From Branchiostoma floridae (lineage: Eukaryota; Chordata; Leptocardii; Amphioxiformes; Branchiostomatidae), in contig NC_049979.1 of assembly GCF_000003815.2 (NCBI RefSeq), positions 5,491,383-5,555,382 of the forward strand: a stretch of 64,000 nt of DNA. Direction: 5' to 3'. Positions within the stretch are counted from its first letter, which is position 1; each line of letters starts with the position of its first letter. The position numbers and the translations under genes are program-made. Positions 24,247-37,008 of this stretch are shown one piece after another. The notes under the pieces were generated by a model that saw nothing but the letters and a program-made list of their open reading frames with translations, was not told where the DNA came from and made no database searches.

Positions 24247-25876
24247 GCGACCATAGCAGACCCATCCAAGGACGAACCATTAAACCGGGCACAAAGCCGG
24301 GCGCCTTCGGCGCCCCGGCAAAAACAACACATTGCACCAAGGTCCCTCCGTTATAATGATAGCTGATGATGATTAGAATTGGACATATTCCGTGCTCTTC
24401 AATACGAAACATGTTCATTCATTCATTCATTCTTTTTTCATGTTATGTGTTGTGAGGGTTTAATCCCTAATTCATATTCCATCGGGATCCTAGTAATCTG
24501 CAGTTGATTTGTGAGAAGATTTTACTTTATCTGATGATTAAGTGTCATCGCAATTAATACGAAAGATTAACACTCAATGCAAGATTAGATTGGGCAGCTT
24601 TAATGGGAGGTCATCGGTTTTTAGCCTGACTAGATCATGCTTCTAGCTGCCCTCCCTTTTTAAACGAGATTGTTCAGAGCAAGGTCATTAGATCACTTCA
24701 AGGCAATGAAATAAGAAGTTGGAAATAATTACACACAGAGATAGCGATGGGCATTTTTTGAAGGCTGATAAGTTGCAGACAGGAGAGAGCAGTTGTCGTC
24801 GAGACGAGAGATTTCTGTCGTCTCTGTGTAGGCAGCCAGTGCCGCTGCTAATTTCCCTCTCGTGTAGGGGGGTTGTCATATGAAGAGTACGATGCCATAG
24901 CGCCCGGAGAACGGTACACGTTTAAGTGTATTAGCATGCTCCGTTAATAAAGCGATCTTCCATAGCATGGAGGCAACAGTTTTAGCATAAGACTTTCTCC
25001 AATCCTCTTAAAACATTTTGCTTTTTATACGCCCCCAGATTATGATACACTCGGATATGGCATCGACCGGCCAGAGTATGACATTGGTCAAATGGCAACC
25101 CACCAAAATAAAGATGCCTAAAGATTATAATTATGATAACCTGATATTGTCTCAATTTGTAACCACTGCTGTTTACGTATGAGAGTTGAGGATCAGATAG
25201 CAAAAGCCCATGTATTACTTTTGTATTAAAGATACTTGAATGATATACAATTTACCCACGTGATTGACATGAAACAACACAAGAGTTCGTGTGCAATAGC
25301 TCAACATTTATTTGTGTTTCGTGGCATGAAACTCAAATACAACTCCATTTTCTGGGACAAAGTAGGTTTCAGAACATCATGAGAGCTGCTGGTCAAACGT
25401 AACATTTATAACTGTTACATTCATTTACTAAAGTCTTTTGCCCATCTTCACGACAGGTGGACATTATTTATCCTTAATTGTTTTTCTCTTTAATTGGGGG
25501 TTGGGGGCATAATACCATCCGACCCGCGGTAGTACATTCTCGATCTTAGCGCTGACATTTCTGTTTCGAGATTCGAAAAGGGTGAGATTCATTTGCAGTC
25601 AATTATCATCTAGATTTACATGAAATACATACAAATTTCTATGCTGTTGAGGGAAGGCAAACTACTGGTCGCCAATGTCGAATGACTATGAACTCCACCT
25701 TAAAATTTGAGGTTGAATCAAAGCTTCACTACTACCACTAAGAGTCCTAAAGTAAATCGTCTCTCTGATCTATAGATCTATCATCCGCAATCGTCTTCCA
25801 ATTTGTTCGTCGGTAGTTTCCATGTGGCCGCTCGCCTCGCCAGACTTGGCCGGTCACCCCCGCTCATAAGCCAACC

Positions 25877-26182
25877 GGGTCACACGTGCGTATCATAGTA
25901 TATATTCAAGTCCGTATGATATCCGTATGGACTTAGCCTCTACTAGGCTCCACTGGTCGCCGGAAAAAATAACAGAACATTGAAAAATTGATTGATAGCA
26001 TGCCAGCGGAGTTAGTTAGGTCACAAAACATAGTCCTCTGACAACTAACTCCTCTCGCAATGTTATCTGTCTATATTTGTCCAATTTCTACTATTTTCCC
26101 AGCGACCTGTGGAGCCTGGTAGAGGCTAAGAATTCCATACGGACCTCATACGGACTTGAATACATACGCGCGTGTGAACCCA
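25877..26182. mobile_element. Fold-back MITE abutting the GPB5 stop codon
   Basis: The left arm (GGGTCACACGTGCGTAT, TTCAAGTCCGTATGA, TAGCCTCTACTAGGCTCCAC) is the inverse of the right arm (GTGGAGCCTGGTAGAGGCTA, CATACGGACTTGAATACATA, CGCGTGTGAACCC). The right end lies 1-2 bp from the GPB5 stop at 26184-26186, so the proximal GPB5 3' UTR would be made of this hairpin. Half of an arm recurs at about 16500. Confidence 0.7.
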
Positions 26183-26183
26183 C

Positions 26184-28320
26184 TTATACTAACGTTTCGC
26201 AGGACGTGTTGTGGGCGTGGCACATGGCGCACCTGCAGGACACGGCGTTGTGATAGACGTAGGTGGGGTCGACGCCCGGCTGGCAGTTCTGCAGCTGCGT
26301 GATCCTGGTCTCCACGCGGTCATACGTGCACACCGTGTGGCTGGACGTCCGGAACGGCGGCGTCAGGTGCGGGATCTGAGAACGACAACACAAGTCAGTC
26401 AAGTCAAGTTTATTGCACAACAATTGCATCAGGTATAATGTATGGCAAAAAAACATGTATTACTAGGAACTACAAACTAACTACATTAGTATACTAATCT
26501 AATATCATTACTTAATAGAGAATATGGTGGTACAGTGTAGTTCACATTGTTATGGCACGATTTCTCTTTTGCATAGCATTATACATATATTGGCCTAGGT
26601 GAACAGATATCATGGAGTCAGGACATGATAGAAGTACATTGAATATTTCTCTACTTGTTTTAGGCAATGATGTTTTGTTGTTACATATGGTCAATGTCCT
26701 TTTCCTTTCTTTATTTTGATAAGGACATAACAACAGGAAATGATAGAAGTCTACAATACTATTGCAAATTCTTGACCGGGGGCTACTTGCAGGCAACATG
26801 AAAGGGAACAAACAAACAAAGAGTGTAACGTTATAACAGTATAAAATATGTCTACTATAGTCTAAAAGCTAACTCTAAACTGTAGCTTGTTGGGTTCGAC
26901 TTCTTTTCCTGAGACAGTGGAAGACGAAGGATCCCACCTTTTCTATAATGTGTGGGTTCTGTGATGTTAGGAGGCGGGTAGTTTTCTTATACTGTAGTTT
27001 CAATGTACAGTCGCTTCTTGCTCCGACTTTTATTATACACTATACACTATATACAGTCGCTTCTCGCTCCGACTTTTATTATACACTATATGCGAACATA
27101 GGAGCGAACTACTACCTGGACTGGACCCAGGCTACATCACCATGGGATATGACAGGCTCGATACGGCACACCATAACTTTTACATGGACTTTACACCATG
27201 ACTTTTTTCAAATCTTGTCAGCATCAGTCCATTGAAAACGAGAAAAATGTATAGAACGTAGTTATAGTCAAGAAGGACAGTGTACAACTACCACGAGTAT
27301 AGTTCTATGCGCCTTGTCACGTTTGGTATCAGGGCGGTTGTAAATGAAAGACGTATGTCCACGACACGGTATCTATCTTTTGCATATTCACCAACGTTTG
27401 TTACTTAAGTCAATCAATGAATGCATCATAATGTATTTGTATTTCTTTCCCAAAGCCAGCCCTTTTTAATAGCCACAGCTAGTTAGGCGACCTTAGCTGA
27501 CTGTAATATCAGCCAAACGAATAAATGATTGAAAAAATGAACGGATCGTTTGCAGGCATCATTACTCAGTATGATGCATGGCGGCTGCAGACGCGGTCAG
27601 TTCTCGTCAATATCAGTCATATAGATATACATGTACTTAAATCTATCTACAGCTGCGGAAACAATCAACTGCGGAAGCTACTAGTACTTCATCATAGACC
27701 GTCTCACAACTCATGTAATTCCTGATAGCAATTATTACCATAACGCCGAAATATCCGACGTCTAAGAATATTGCTTACTGATAGAATCCAATGATTTGCC
27801 TAGAACCGATTTAACAAAACACCACATTACATCTCTACAATACCAGACCGCAGCATGGAGCCTATGGTGATCATACATCTATCACGGAACATCTGAATAT
27901 TCGCCACGACTGATTGGCGTGTGCGTGAATGGCGGGGACTACGTCGATAGGAAACACTTTCAGTCTAAGGCTACAGACAAAACCAGCTGTCTTTCTTTCC
28001 GAGCATCATTATACCGCACAAAAGTCCAACTTATGTATCATAAACATTGTATTTAGTGTATCCGAGACGGGTCTTTTCGTCAATGAGGTGAGAAAAAGTC
28101 ACGGTCTTACCTGCCAAGTATCACAGCGGCCCTTGCAAGCGTCTACACTGATTTGTTGCCGCTCGCATCCGTCCTTCTCGGCGTAGAGCGACACGTCTCT
28201 CCAGACGTCGCAGCCCAGGGACGAGTCGGTCCGGACCGGCAGGACGGTACACAGGAGGAGCAGACCTCCAGCACACAGGGAGAAGGTCAGCACGGGTAGA
28301 TGCATATGGTCACAAAACAT
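26184..28320 (-). CDS. GPB5: Glycoprotein hormone beta-5 (thyrostimulin beta subunit)
   Basis: Two minus-strand exons, 28320-28111 (70 codons) and 26375-26184 (63 codons plus TAA), join at a phase-0 GT/AG junction. A hydrophobic signal peptide (LTFSLCAGGLLLLCTVLP) precedes SSLGCDVWRDVSLYAEKDGC, DACKGRCDTWQ, VCTYD, NCQPGVDPTYVYHNAVSCRC, AMC and SCETLV. This matches human GPB5 block by block: ten cysteines, CxGxC knot motif, PGVDPxYxYxVA-like segment and CET-hydrophobic end. NTS near the C-terminus is a potential N-glycosylation site. Two in-frame ATGs (28320 and 28305) could start the protein, giving 133 or 128 residues. The known role is a secreted partner of GPA2 in thyrostimulin; the GPA2 gene is convergent 5.9 kb away. 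Confidence 0.95.
26400..27000 (-). mobile_element. Retroelement 3' tail in GPB5 intron
   Basis: Read on the minus strand, this shares blocks with 31640-32090 on the plus strand: AAGAAGTCGAACCCAACAAG, CTAAACTATRYC-like sequence, GTTTGTTTGTCCCTTTCATG and TTGCAATA near an AATAAACTTGACTTGA-like end. Two dispersed copies in opposite orientation and an A-rich tail suggest a LINE 3' region. Confidence 0.5.
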
Positions 28321-28449
28321 CGTCTGCAGCGAGAGTGAGAGAGAGAGCGTGTAAGGACTCGGGGAACGGACCAGCACATGTGCGTGGAAGGGGGTGTCAC
28401 GGTTATGGTTGGGCGCTCTTAATCTCTCCTACACCCACACATCTCCAAC

Positions 28450-29820
28450 ACCCACATTGTAATCATCTTTGTGACGAAACAACAATTCCGTCTGTACCTT
28501 TAAGTTCACAATAAGATGCCAGTGTCGTCAATGGATCGAACGATCGAATAAATGAATGGACGGATGAATAAATGAATGAACGAATACGTGCGATCGCGAT
28601 GATGTCACGGTGACGCAGTGGTAGGCAAAAAGCAGGTGTTTGGCAAACGATTGATTTACACATTTACCGGTAATTTGATCTGCTAATCTAAATATCAATT
28701 TCTAATCCAATCTACTGACGTCCTGGTAGGCACCAACCGCCGAATACCCCAGAAATAAACAACAACAACGATCAACAGCGATCGCTCGTATGGATGAATT
28801 TAAAACCAGTCTACATTTTACAGAAGTCATTGTCTTTCAGCCTTAAGCTTTCCATGTTAAATAACTCCAGAAAAAAACGCTCGATGCTGCTTCTTACTAA
28901 GCTCTGACAAATACATACTGCTCTATTGAGATCGATCACTGCTTCCCACAGAAACAGTTGGTAGTCCCTGTACTATTATACATTCCAAGCATCGTGCCGC
29001 ACAAAAGTCTCTTGTCTGTGTTTTGATTGCTGGTTTCTCAGGAGGTCACGAACTCTTTTTTTCCGAATAGATTGATGGTCCTCGTTTTCCACGGTTATTA
29101 AAATGATCCGAAAACAGCAGTGAGAAGAAAATCAGCAAAATTCGGCTGCAAAGTTCACAAAGATGTATTCAGACGAATGTCACAAACCAGAAAAATGAGT
29201 TAAGTCAACAAAGTGGAGAAAGCTTTTGCTCACCAGTATACCCGATCACAAAAGATCATAGGCAACACACAAACACCAAATAAAGCCAAAATCTGCTAAT
29301 AAACTTTCTCCAGAACGACTCTGATATGAGTGTGTGAATCTATGCCAATCCCAGATACCGAAGACAGATGCCCTTTCCCGGTGGATGGTAATTCAACTAC
29401 GTCAATGGTTCCTTGATTCATTAGATTTGTAACGTGCCGTAAATGCTCAAACAAGATTCCCTAAATTTTGCTGAAAAGCGCTAATTTCCGCCCGGCGATA
29501 TATCGGCACATCAGTGGAACCCCGGCGTAGCGGCCTCCCCACCACAACAGCCCCGGGCTCCAGGAGATATGGAACTAATGGCCTTCTCTGGCTGCGGTGT
29601 CAGTGACGGAGAGATGAATGAATATCCCTTCCTCACATGTTATCCCCTAGAGCAGGGTAATTAGTTTGAAACGCGGACGATAACCACTTAAGTAGTAGAA
29701 ATGCATGCTCTCGATATAGAATGATAGGCAGATATCTGGCTAGGAGGTTGGAGGAATAGAACTGCAACAGTAAGCTCTCGGATCGTTTCTCTGGCATACA
29801 AGGCTTTAATTTGCCCTAGA
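28450..29820. other. Intergenic upstream of GPB5, no recognised feature
   Basis: This would contain the GPB5 promoter and any 5' UTR exon. A GA-rich tract (28330-28350) lies just upstream of the start codon. I found no other gene, RNA or clear repeat. Confidence 0.4.
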
Positions 29821-29825
29821 CAGCC

Positions 29826-30007
29826 GCAAAGATGGACAACGCAGCAAAGACTTAAATCCTTTTTTTCAATAAGAAGAGATAACGGCATAAGAATCAAATG
29901 TCGCACTGGGTATGTAAAGTGCGACAAGTTGTAAGCAGAATCGAAAATCCCAAACATACACTTATTTTAAAAAGGATTTAAGTCTTTGCTACGTTGTGCA
30001 TCTTTGC
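29826..30007. mobile_element. Fold-back element with about 39-bp arms
   Basis: GCAAAGATGGACAACGCAGC, then AAAGACTTAAATCCTTTTT, is mirrored at the right as AAAAAGGATTTAAGTCTTTG, then CTACGTTGTGCATCTTTGC. The body is AT-rich and non-coding. Confidence 0.7.
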
Positions 30008-30149
30008 TGTAACTCGATCCATGAACGTCTTTTGCTGTTTATGAATGCCCATGCAAAAGTGAGAAGTCTGCACACACTGCGAAATCTATGAAACACCAGA
30101 TATGGTCCTTGTTTTTTCTGTCGTTGAGTTAGGCGAGTATGGTATACAT

Positions 30150-30310
30150 TTGTGGACAGTTGCATGTNTGTTAAACTAAGAATCAGCTGTCACAAATTGC
30201 GAATCGAATCAGAAAGACATAACCGTACTCCTCTAGAGCGAAGAATCTGTCAATTTTGTGGTTTAGGTAAAGTAGAAGACGAGGTACATTTTACATTTAC
30301 ACAAATGGGC
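30150..30310 (+). mobile_element. LINE reverse-transcriptase 3' fragment
   Basis: The frame reads KLRISCHKLRIESERHNRTP, then ERRICQFCGLGKVEDEVHF. This is the RT-associated zinc-binding type of motif found at the C-terminus of CR1/Jockey-like LINE ORF2 proteins. An ambiguous base lies at 30168, and coding similarity stops after about 45 residues. Confidence 0.7.
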
Positions 30311-30494
30311 AATAAGGTCTCCATTCCTTCATTCCTTCATTCATTATTATCAAGCCATGGTTGTAGATTTGCTGGTTCACATAATGTTCCAAGACGTCAC
30401 CATTGAAATGTTATTACAAAGTGTGGCACTGAAGAGATAACTGAGGTTCAGATGAAGAAAACCTCCAAGTCCACTCATATCGAAATAAGGAATA

Positions 30495-30660
30495 CGCGTC
30501 GTGTGTGGTGTAACTGGTAGAGTTAGAGGTCCCGAGTTCGATACCCGTCGTGCCCCCGACGTTGTGCCCTTTGGAAAGGCACCTTCCTCACTTCACCCAG
30601 GTGCAAAAATGCGTACCTGACTTCGGTCGGAGAGGTCAAAGAAAAGACTACCTTTACCTT
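30495..30660 (+). mobile_element. tRNA-derived SINE-like element
   Basis: GTGTAACTGGTAGAG resembles a pol III A box and GAGTTCGATACCC a B box, spaced as in tRNA-derived SINEs. A tRNA-unrelated tail follows (CCTTTGGAAAGGCACCTTCC). It does not fold as a complete tRNA. Confidence 0.55.
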
Positions 30661-30970
30661 CTGTCTGTACCGTGTATGTGGCACTGTTAATATAAGTTAC
30701 TAACTTGAGTGCAGTGCCACATTGTCATCGACTGTCTAAAAAGCAAATAAAAAACAAAACAAAGAAAGGAAGTGTAACATCGTAAGGACCCATAGACATG
30801 TTTGACTACTTATACATATTTACGCCATAAACATTGCTGTGCATCGTGATTACATCATTTGATACATACACCATAAATGACGGACATCAAATAGCATGAG
30901 TAGGTGCATGTGTACATTTGTTACCTCCCTATTGCCCCCTTGAATGCGCACATACTTCTTACACTCTTCA

Positions 30971-31185
30971 TATAGTAAGGTATTTTAGGCACAACCAGGG
31001 AGTACTTACTTCCAACGTTTCGATGTCTATCAGACACTATCATCAGGGTAGAATGACTAGAAACTACTTCTTGCTGCTACTTATAGTTTCCTGTCATTCT
31101 ACCCTGATGATGGTGTCTGATAGACATCGGAACGTTGGAAGTGTTAAAAAGTACTCCCTGGTTGTGCCTAAAGAACCTTACTATA
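30971..31185. mobile_element. Fold-back repeat with hammerhead-like cores (family B)
   Basis: The ends TATAGTAAGG and CCTTACTATA are inverted. Each arm carries CTGATGA, a GGTGTCT/AGACATC-type helix with GAT loop, and GAAAC or its variant: the minus-strand core is at 31046-31017 and the plus-strand core at 31104-31133. The tail reads ACTCCCTGGTTGTGCC. A sister copy is at 56285-56545. Confidence 0.75.
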
Positions 31186-31539
31186 AGAATATATTGCCAA
31201 CCTGATGATCGAAGTTATTTACGGTTCTTACACTCTTGTTCCGGAAAAATGACATCCATTATTATGGGATCATTCGGTGCCATGCGCTATTCTGTGTAAC
31301 ACAAACTCCGCTATTTAGGGCTGTAACTGGCCGGCGGATGTTGGGCGGGCTGCTATAAGCAACATTTAATCAGGCTAGCCATGCGCGTACTCTGTAAAGA
31401 TGATAGATGGAATCTCTGAGCTCTGCATGCTATCTTCTGTATCTTAACAGAACGTCAATATGAATCTGAAAGCAGTAAGTAATAGAAGGCAGTGATGCCC
31501 ATCATGTGGTGCTGTGTTGGTCCGAACTCATATATACTG

Positions 31540-32095
31540 TAGTAGTTTATGACAGTTGACCGATTATCGCAATACCAAATCATTGACTTTCAACGAACTA
31601 CCAAAACGCCAAACACGCTATTGTGTAAATATTTCCCCGTGTTTACAGACAAACATAAAACTACATTCCTCCTCCTAACATCACAGAACCCAAACATTAT
31701 AGAAAAGGTGGGATCCCTTTCCTTCCACTGTCTCAGGAAAAGAAGTCGAACCCAACAAGGTATAGTTTAGAGTCAACTTTTAGACTAGGGTAGATACGCT
31801 GCGGGTCACGGAGTGGACTCCCAGAGAATGGAGGAGACACAGAGGGAGGCCATGTACCAGGTGGAGAGACAACCTGCAGAAACATTTAGACCCCACCTGG
31901 CCACAGACTGCAAGATGCAGAAGAGTCTGGAACAGTTCAAGGGAGGGGTTCCTCAAAGAGAGCGACAATACCCTGCCATGAGAGTGAGACACATTATGTG
32001 TCATATTCTACACTGTTTGTTTGTTTGTCCCCTTTCATGTCAACTATATAATTAACCCTCGGGCAGGAACTTGCAATAAACTATTATGATTATTA
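31540..32095 (+). mobile_element. LINE-like 3' end
   Basis: Shared blocks with 26400-27000 (opposite strand) include CCACTGTCTCAGGAAAAGAA, TCGAACCCAACAAGGTATAG and GTTTGTTTGTCCCCTTTCAT, ending in TTGCAATAAACTATTATGAT. Short open frames (31813-32055) look like eroded coding sequence, but I cannot assign a domain. Confidence 0.5.
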
Positions 32096-32099
32096 GCAT

Positions 32100-35000
32100 G
32101 AAAGTTCATCTGTGTTGGTAGAATACATTATAGGAAAAATGCTGACACTTCACTTCCAACACTAAATTAAACTATAGGGACGTCACTGCTGGAGATAGAA
32201 CTTAAGGGTCATTCTATGAACAAGGTCGACAGAGATTGACCAAAACTTTAGGGGGGTAAGTCCCTATAGTTTAATTCAGTGATGGAAGTAAAGTGTTAGC
32301 ATTTTTCTATATCATTATTATTACATCGAAAAGGGGCGTAGTTGTTGCATGTTACGGTTGGTGATAGATACAGTAGCATGTGCGTGGTGAGTACTTTTGC
32401 CCCATGGCCGTACCTTGACGTTACGCGTAGTGTATCTATCGGAACAATCGGACCACTCAATCTGTACTGTTGAATCGGAGAAAATACGCATGTTGCTTAT
32501 TGATTCGGTGTGTGCCTTTCCATCAACATATATGCCACTCATATTTAATTTTCATACTTCATTTAGCCCAAATTAACCATGCTGGAAGCGAGGCAATTCA
32601 AGCCAACTGACCACTCTATACCACGAACGCTGGACTTATGATGAATGGGTGCACCCTATTGCCTGACACAACTACATTGTATATGGTTCGCAAGCGTCTG
32701 AAAATGATAAAAACGATAGATATGGGTTCTTTATGTAATGTCATATTGATTTTTTCTTAGTTTCCATCGATCGGATCCACTTATGAACGTTTATCAACCA
32801 ATGATAGGTAGATCATAGATTCATTTATGAACCATCTATCTACGGATGAACAATAGGTCTAAATGTGTAAGCTGGATAGAAAAATAGAAGAATTTGGCCA
32901 AATAGGGACAAATAAGTTACCATGGTTTTATAGTCAGTCTTTTGCAGTCTATCAAGCTAGTCAGCTCACTCATAGGCCAATTAACTCCTATTAGATTTGT
33001 ATACCTAACTTATCCAAATTCACCTATTACTATTCGCCAAGATGGGAGTTTGGCAGAGTCTAGACTACTCCAATCTTTAGCGTACCAACACATACATGAA
33101 AATGCAAAGGAAAAGTTGTGGCACGCTGTGAGGGCATGGAAGACTGCCCCCCCCCTCTCATCACTCCAAAGTAATTCTCCCCAGAGATGGGAAGTTGATG
33201 ATGACGGGTGGATTTGCGTGCTATTTGAGCCCTAATGGACCGCAGTGTGCGCACAGGGAGTAAAAAGGGAGTCATGTCACGAGAGCTTAAGACACACTCC
33301 ATGGTCTGGTAAATTTCGCCTTAGGAGGCAAGCCAACCCAAAGTTATTACAAGTGAACCTTTCCCCAGGATGATATCATGCGTCCATATATCACACGAAC
33401 ATTGATCCGCCTGAGCACAAGCTGTACTTTGCCAAATTACTTACAAGACGAAGTTGATCTTCCCCAATATCAGCAAAGTACGGAAGTAGCCTTCAGCTTA
33501 CAGCCCACCTTGAGAGATCTTGAGACGGGCGCACGCCAAGATGTTGTCGGATGAAGGGATACCACGAAGTCGACTTATCAGTCATACAGCACACAAATCC
33601 GACAATCTTTCGACGATATCCCTGACTCACGTGCACTGTCCTTCCTTCTTCAGTCATAAAAGTATTTTTAGAAAACGGTGGTAAATTGCTATGCCCTTTA
33701 GGCGCGGCGGTTCTGCCAAAAGGTTTGTTCCTGGAATTTCCTGATTGCTAGTACGCTCATGCCATAAGACCGGCGGCAACAGGGATTACATGTACATGTA
33801 TCTGGCCAATACTACAGCGTACAGCTGTTGAAAAACCCTCTCGGAAGTTAACACTTATACAAACTTGTAACACATTCATGGCTGCCCTTCAACTAGACAA
33901 GTCTCCTGGTTGCGTACTTACTTACTTCTCAGTCGATCTATTCTTAAACATCTGGCAACACCACCTTTACGGAAAACACCACCTCTACTGACCAACTTAC
34001 GAAAAGAGTCTTTTCTATAGCTCAAACTCGTTGACGATATATCTTAACTGAGTATGAATTTCTAACTTGTACTGAGGCCAAATGTTAACAAACGTACCAG
34101 ACGGCACGATAGTCGTCGACTTAGATCGATTGATCTTTTATACACATCTCTCGTCGGGATACACTGAATGAAAGCATTTGATACAGTCATAATTCGGAAT
34201 AAAGAGCGAAATGGCGCGAAAGATACCATGTAGGGTTGGGTGAATGATTGTATATGTACACATCACGGTGATCAGAGGGCAACACTACTGGAAAAGGGCA
34301 AAGCCAAGAAGCCGGCCCGTGGCCAATGTTCAATTTAACCGACATGATCCATGTATCAAAATGATACTAAAACTAGTACTGGGCTGACAGTCTGGTGCTG
34401 ATGTGCACAGGTGGACCTGACTGGTCAGACAGGGTATGAAACTAACCACTCAGTTGGATGAAGATAGATTAATTATAGGTGGAACACCCCCCTCCCCTCA
34501 CTCATGATAAAAAGCTTACAATTGTGTTCAACCTCGTGCCAGTGGTGAGACAGGGCATAGAGTTCGACAATAACGTTTACCAGCAAAGTCGTCCACTTCG
34601 CTCAACACGACCCTGAACAAGTTTGCTCACTTCACAACCCAGAACGACATACCTGTGTGTTCTTTCAGCTCGACAGGTACTGGCGAATACGTCTATACAG
34701 GGTTGGGTCGGCCTGAATTCCTCCGCAATCTCTCCTGCCCATTGAAGGATCTAAAAGCAAATATTTGGCCACACAGCTTGCACGTTACACAAGTGGATTT
34801 CGTTGCCAAAATACGACGTCGTCTCTACAACGGACACCCACGTCATCAGTTGATGGTCCTACCCCGCCGTGCTACCGGCTACAAACGCGCGTATGAAATC
34901 TTTTTAAACACTAGTGTTCCTAAGTTTCTGTTGCTAGTGTTTGTTAGCGGTTGTGATCGTGCTAAGTGATTATCTTCTTGATGGGCACTCTTACCAACAC

Positions 35001-36880
35001 AGAGTGACCTTGGTCTGCTATCTTCACCTTTATCGTAACACAACTTGAGAACTTTGTGTCCAACACTCAGATGTTTGGTTATTATTATCATCACGACATC
35101 CATGGCAATATCGTATGTTTGAATCAACGGAAATTGTGCATGGAAGCCAGCAATCAAAAGTTTGACGTCACCAATTTGTCATGGCATTTCGTGACGTTCC
35201 CTAGCAGGGATACAAGCGCCGCCTCTTCAGTTTAACCTTTCAGTGGGCAATATCTGCGAGTGAAGGCCAGAGACGGTAATTTCCCGAAGGTGATTAGGAG
35301 AAATGAGCATGAAGTCGAAGATGGTGCAGTCTGATAAGCCCTGGAGGATGCAGCAGGATTGGAGCAATATTGTTCATGCATGCATGCGTGCGTGCCGTGA
35401 CACCAAGGAGTTTAAAGTAACTACACATTGCCAGAATGAATATGCTTAGTTCCCTGGCCAAGCACAACTGATCCACCAAAATGTTTTATTACCTTGGCGA
35501 GATTAAAGGCTTACGAAGTCGTGCAGATCTCCAGCACACGTTAAAATTGAACAGTTATCCCTGTCTTGTTAGATTAGGAGGCTAGCTCACTTTATGCACA
35601 ATATTGCGATAGTTTGTGTGGAATAGCGACGACACTCGTTTCTATAATCCTTTGGGTATTAAAGTTTAACGCTTATTGAAGGTGACGGTCTACCGAGCCG
35701 GCTCAAGCCTCAGTCCACCTTGATTTAAAACAAAGAAACAGTGATGATAAACTTGTTATTACGGAACAACGGCAAATGACGCACTATCATTTATGCTTTC
35801 ACTCAGTTACTGGCCTCCAGTCATTTTCGCCAACACGCTGTATCTTTTTAACTCCTAGTGCAATTGTCATGGTTGGGGAAGATACCACGCAATTTCGATT
35901 GGCAGGTTGGTGTCTGAAAAGTTATAAACTTTTGAACAAAACTTGTTAGAATCTCAGAATCCCAAATAACTACCGACTGCCGTGCGATAGTTATTTGTTT
36001 GTCTGTTTGTTTGAACCTTTGTCTATCCAAGAAAGCTCAAATCCTGCAGACCGCTTTTCATTGAGGTCATGAGGGAAGAGGCAAGGATCAGACAGAGTAT
36101 TTAACAGATGCAATTTACATCATTTAAAGTCCTATTGAGTCTCATAAGTCTATATAACGGAAGGTGCCGTAACCACGGCATACCCGCAACTTCGGCCTAA
36201 TTTTTAATTGTCTCATTATGCAGAGGTGAGGCATGTTTGTTTTCATCAACAGTGCTGAATAAAAATGCGAAGACACATGTAAATGTACAGAGCTGTCGTC
36301 TGGATAAAACACGGTTTTGTGTGCAATAACCGATTTCTGCGTCACCGTTACAAAGATTAATGATCTGATGTAATCTGAATCGCAAGCATAATGACGTAAC
36401 TCAATAAATGTAGTCTTAAGATGTATGAAAACGAGCAAAAACCACGAGAAGATACCACGCAACTGTCATAAATCCCCTCGGAGAAGGATTTGGATAACAT
36501 CCGATGATCGTCGGTCCGAAATTAATGTAATGTACCAATATCAGTAGCCTGAATGCTCCAAGCCCCACGATCTTAAGGTGGTCCGAGGTTAAGGTGCTAA
36601 AAGTTATTATAAAGGCCCATTGGCTTCACCAAGGAGGTTATAGTTATACCTTTTTGGCTGCACTGACCGACCTGTCAAGTCCTGTTAGGCAGCCGCAAAT
36701 ATGATCAAGTTGGAGCAACCTCCTTGGTGGTAAACGTTAGTTTATGTGTTCTGGGTTCACTTGAAATAAATTTCGCTACAATTTATTTTACCTTTCTACA
36801 TATTTACCCCAGGACACATGGAAATCTAATATCATCCACCCTCCGCACCTTGGGATAAATGCAGTGTCGTCGTAAATAAC
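32100..36880. other. Gene-free intergenic stretch
   Basis: I read this on both strands and found no supported gene. Open frames at 32942-33235, 34655-34969 and 36142-36462 have no recognisable domain. A small inverted pair (CACCAAGGAGGTT near 36627, AACCTCCTTGGTGG near 36718) suggests a minor fold-back element. Confidence 0.4.
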
Positions 36881-36913
36881 GACATGAGACGTGTGCCGAA
36901 TTACGGCAGCAAC

Positions 36914-36985
36914 ATGGCTGCCTCCAGGACAGAAGTCGAAGTTTTGTCGTCTGCGTCCGTCTTTAAGTTTGTTTTTAATACATAG
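36914..36985 (+). other. Upstream ORF candidate in the AP4M1 leader
   Basis: AACATGGCTGCC has a strong animal start context and opens a 23-codon frame ending at TAG 36983-36985. That is 23 bp before the AP4M1 start at 37009, whose context (AAAATGA) is weaker at +4. Relevance depends on the transcription start, which I cannot see. Confidence 0.35.
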
Positions 36986-37008
36986 ATATGTAATGAGTGC
37001 AGTTTAAA

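Noticed and set aside
30495-30570. Functional tRNA gene
   Set aside because: A- and B-box-like motifs are present, but no acceptor stem or anticodon arm can be folded; a SINE head fits better.
34655-34969. 104-codon plus-strand open frame with a basic segment (KIRRRLYNGHPRHQ)
   Set aside because: Considered as a transposon remnant, but no motif could be tied to a known family, so it is left unassigned.
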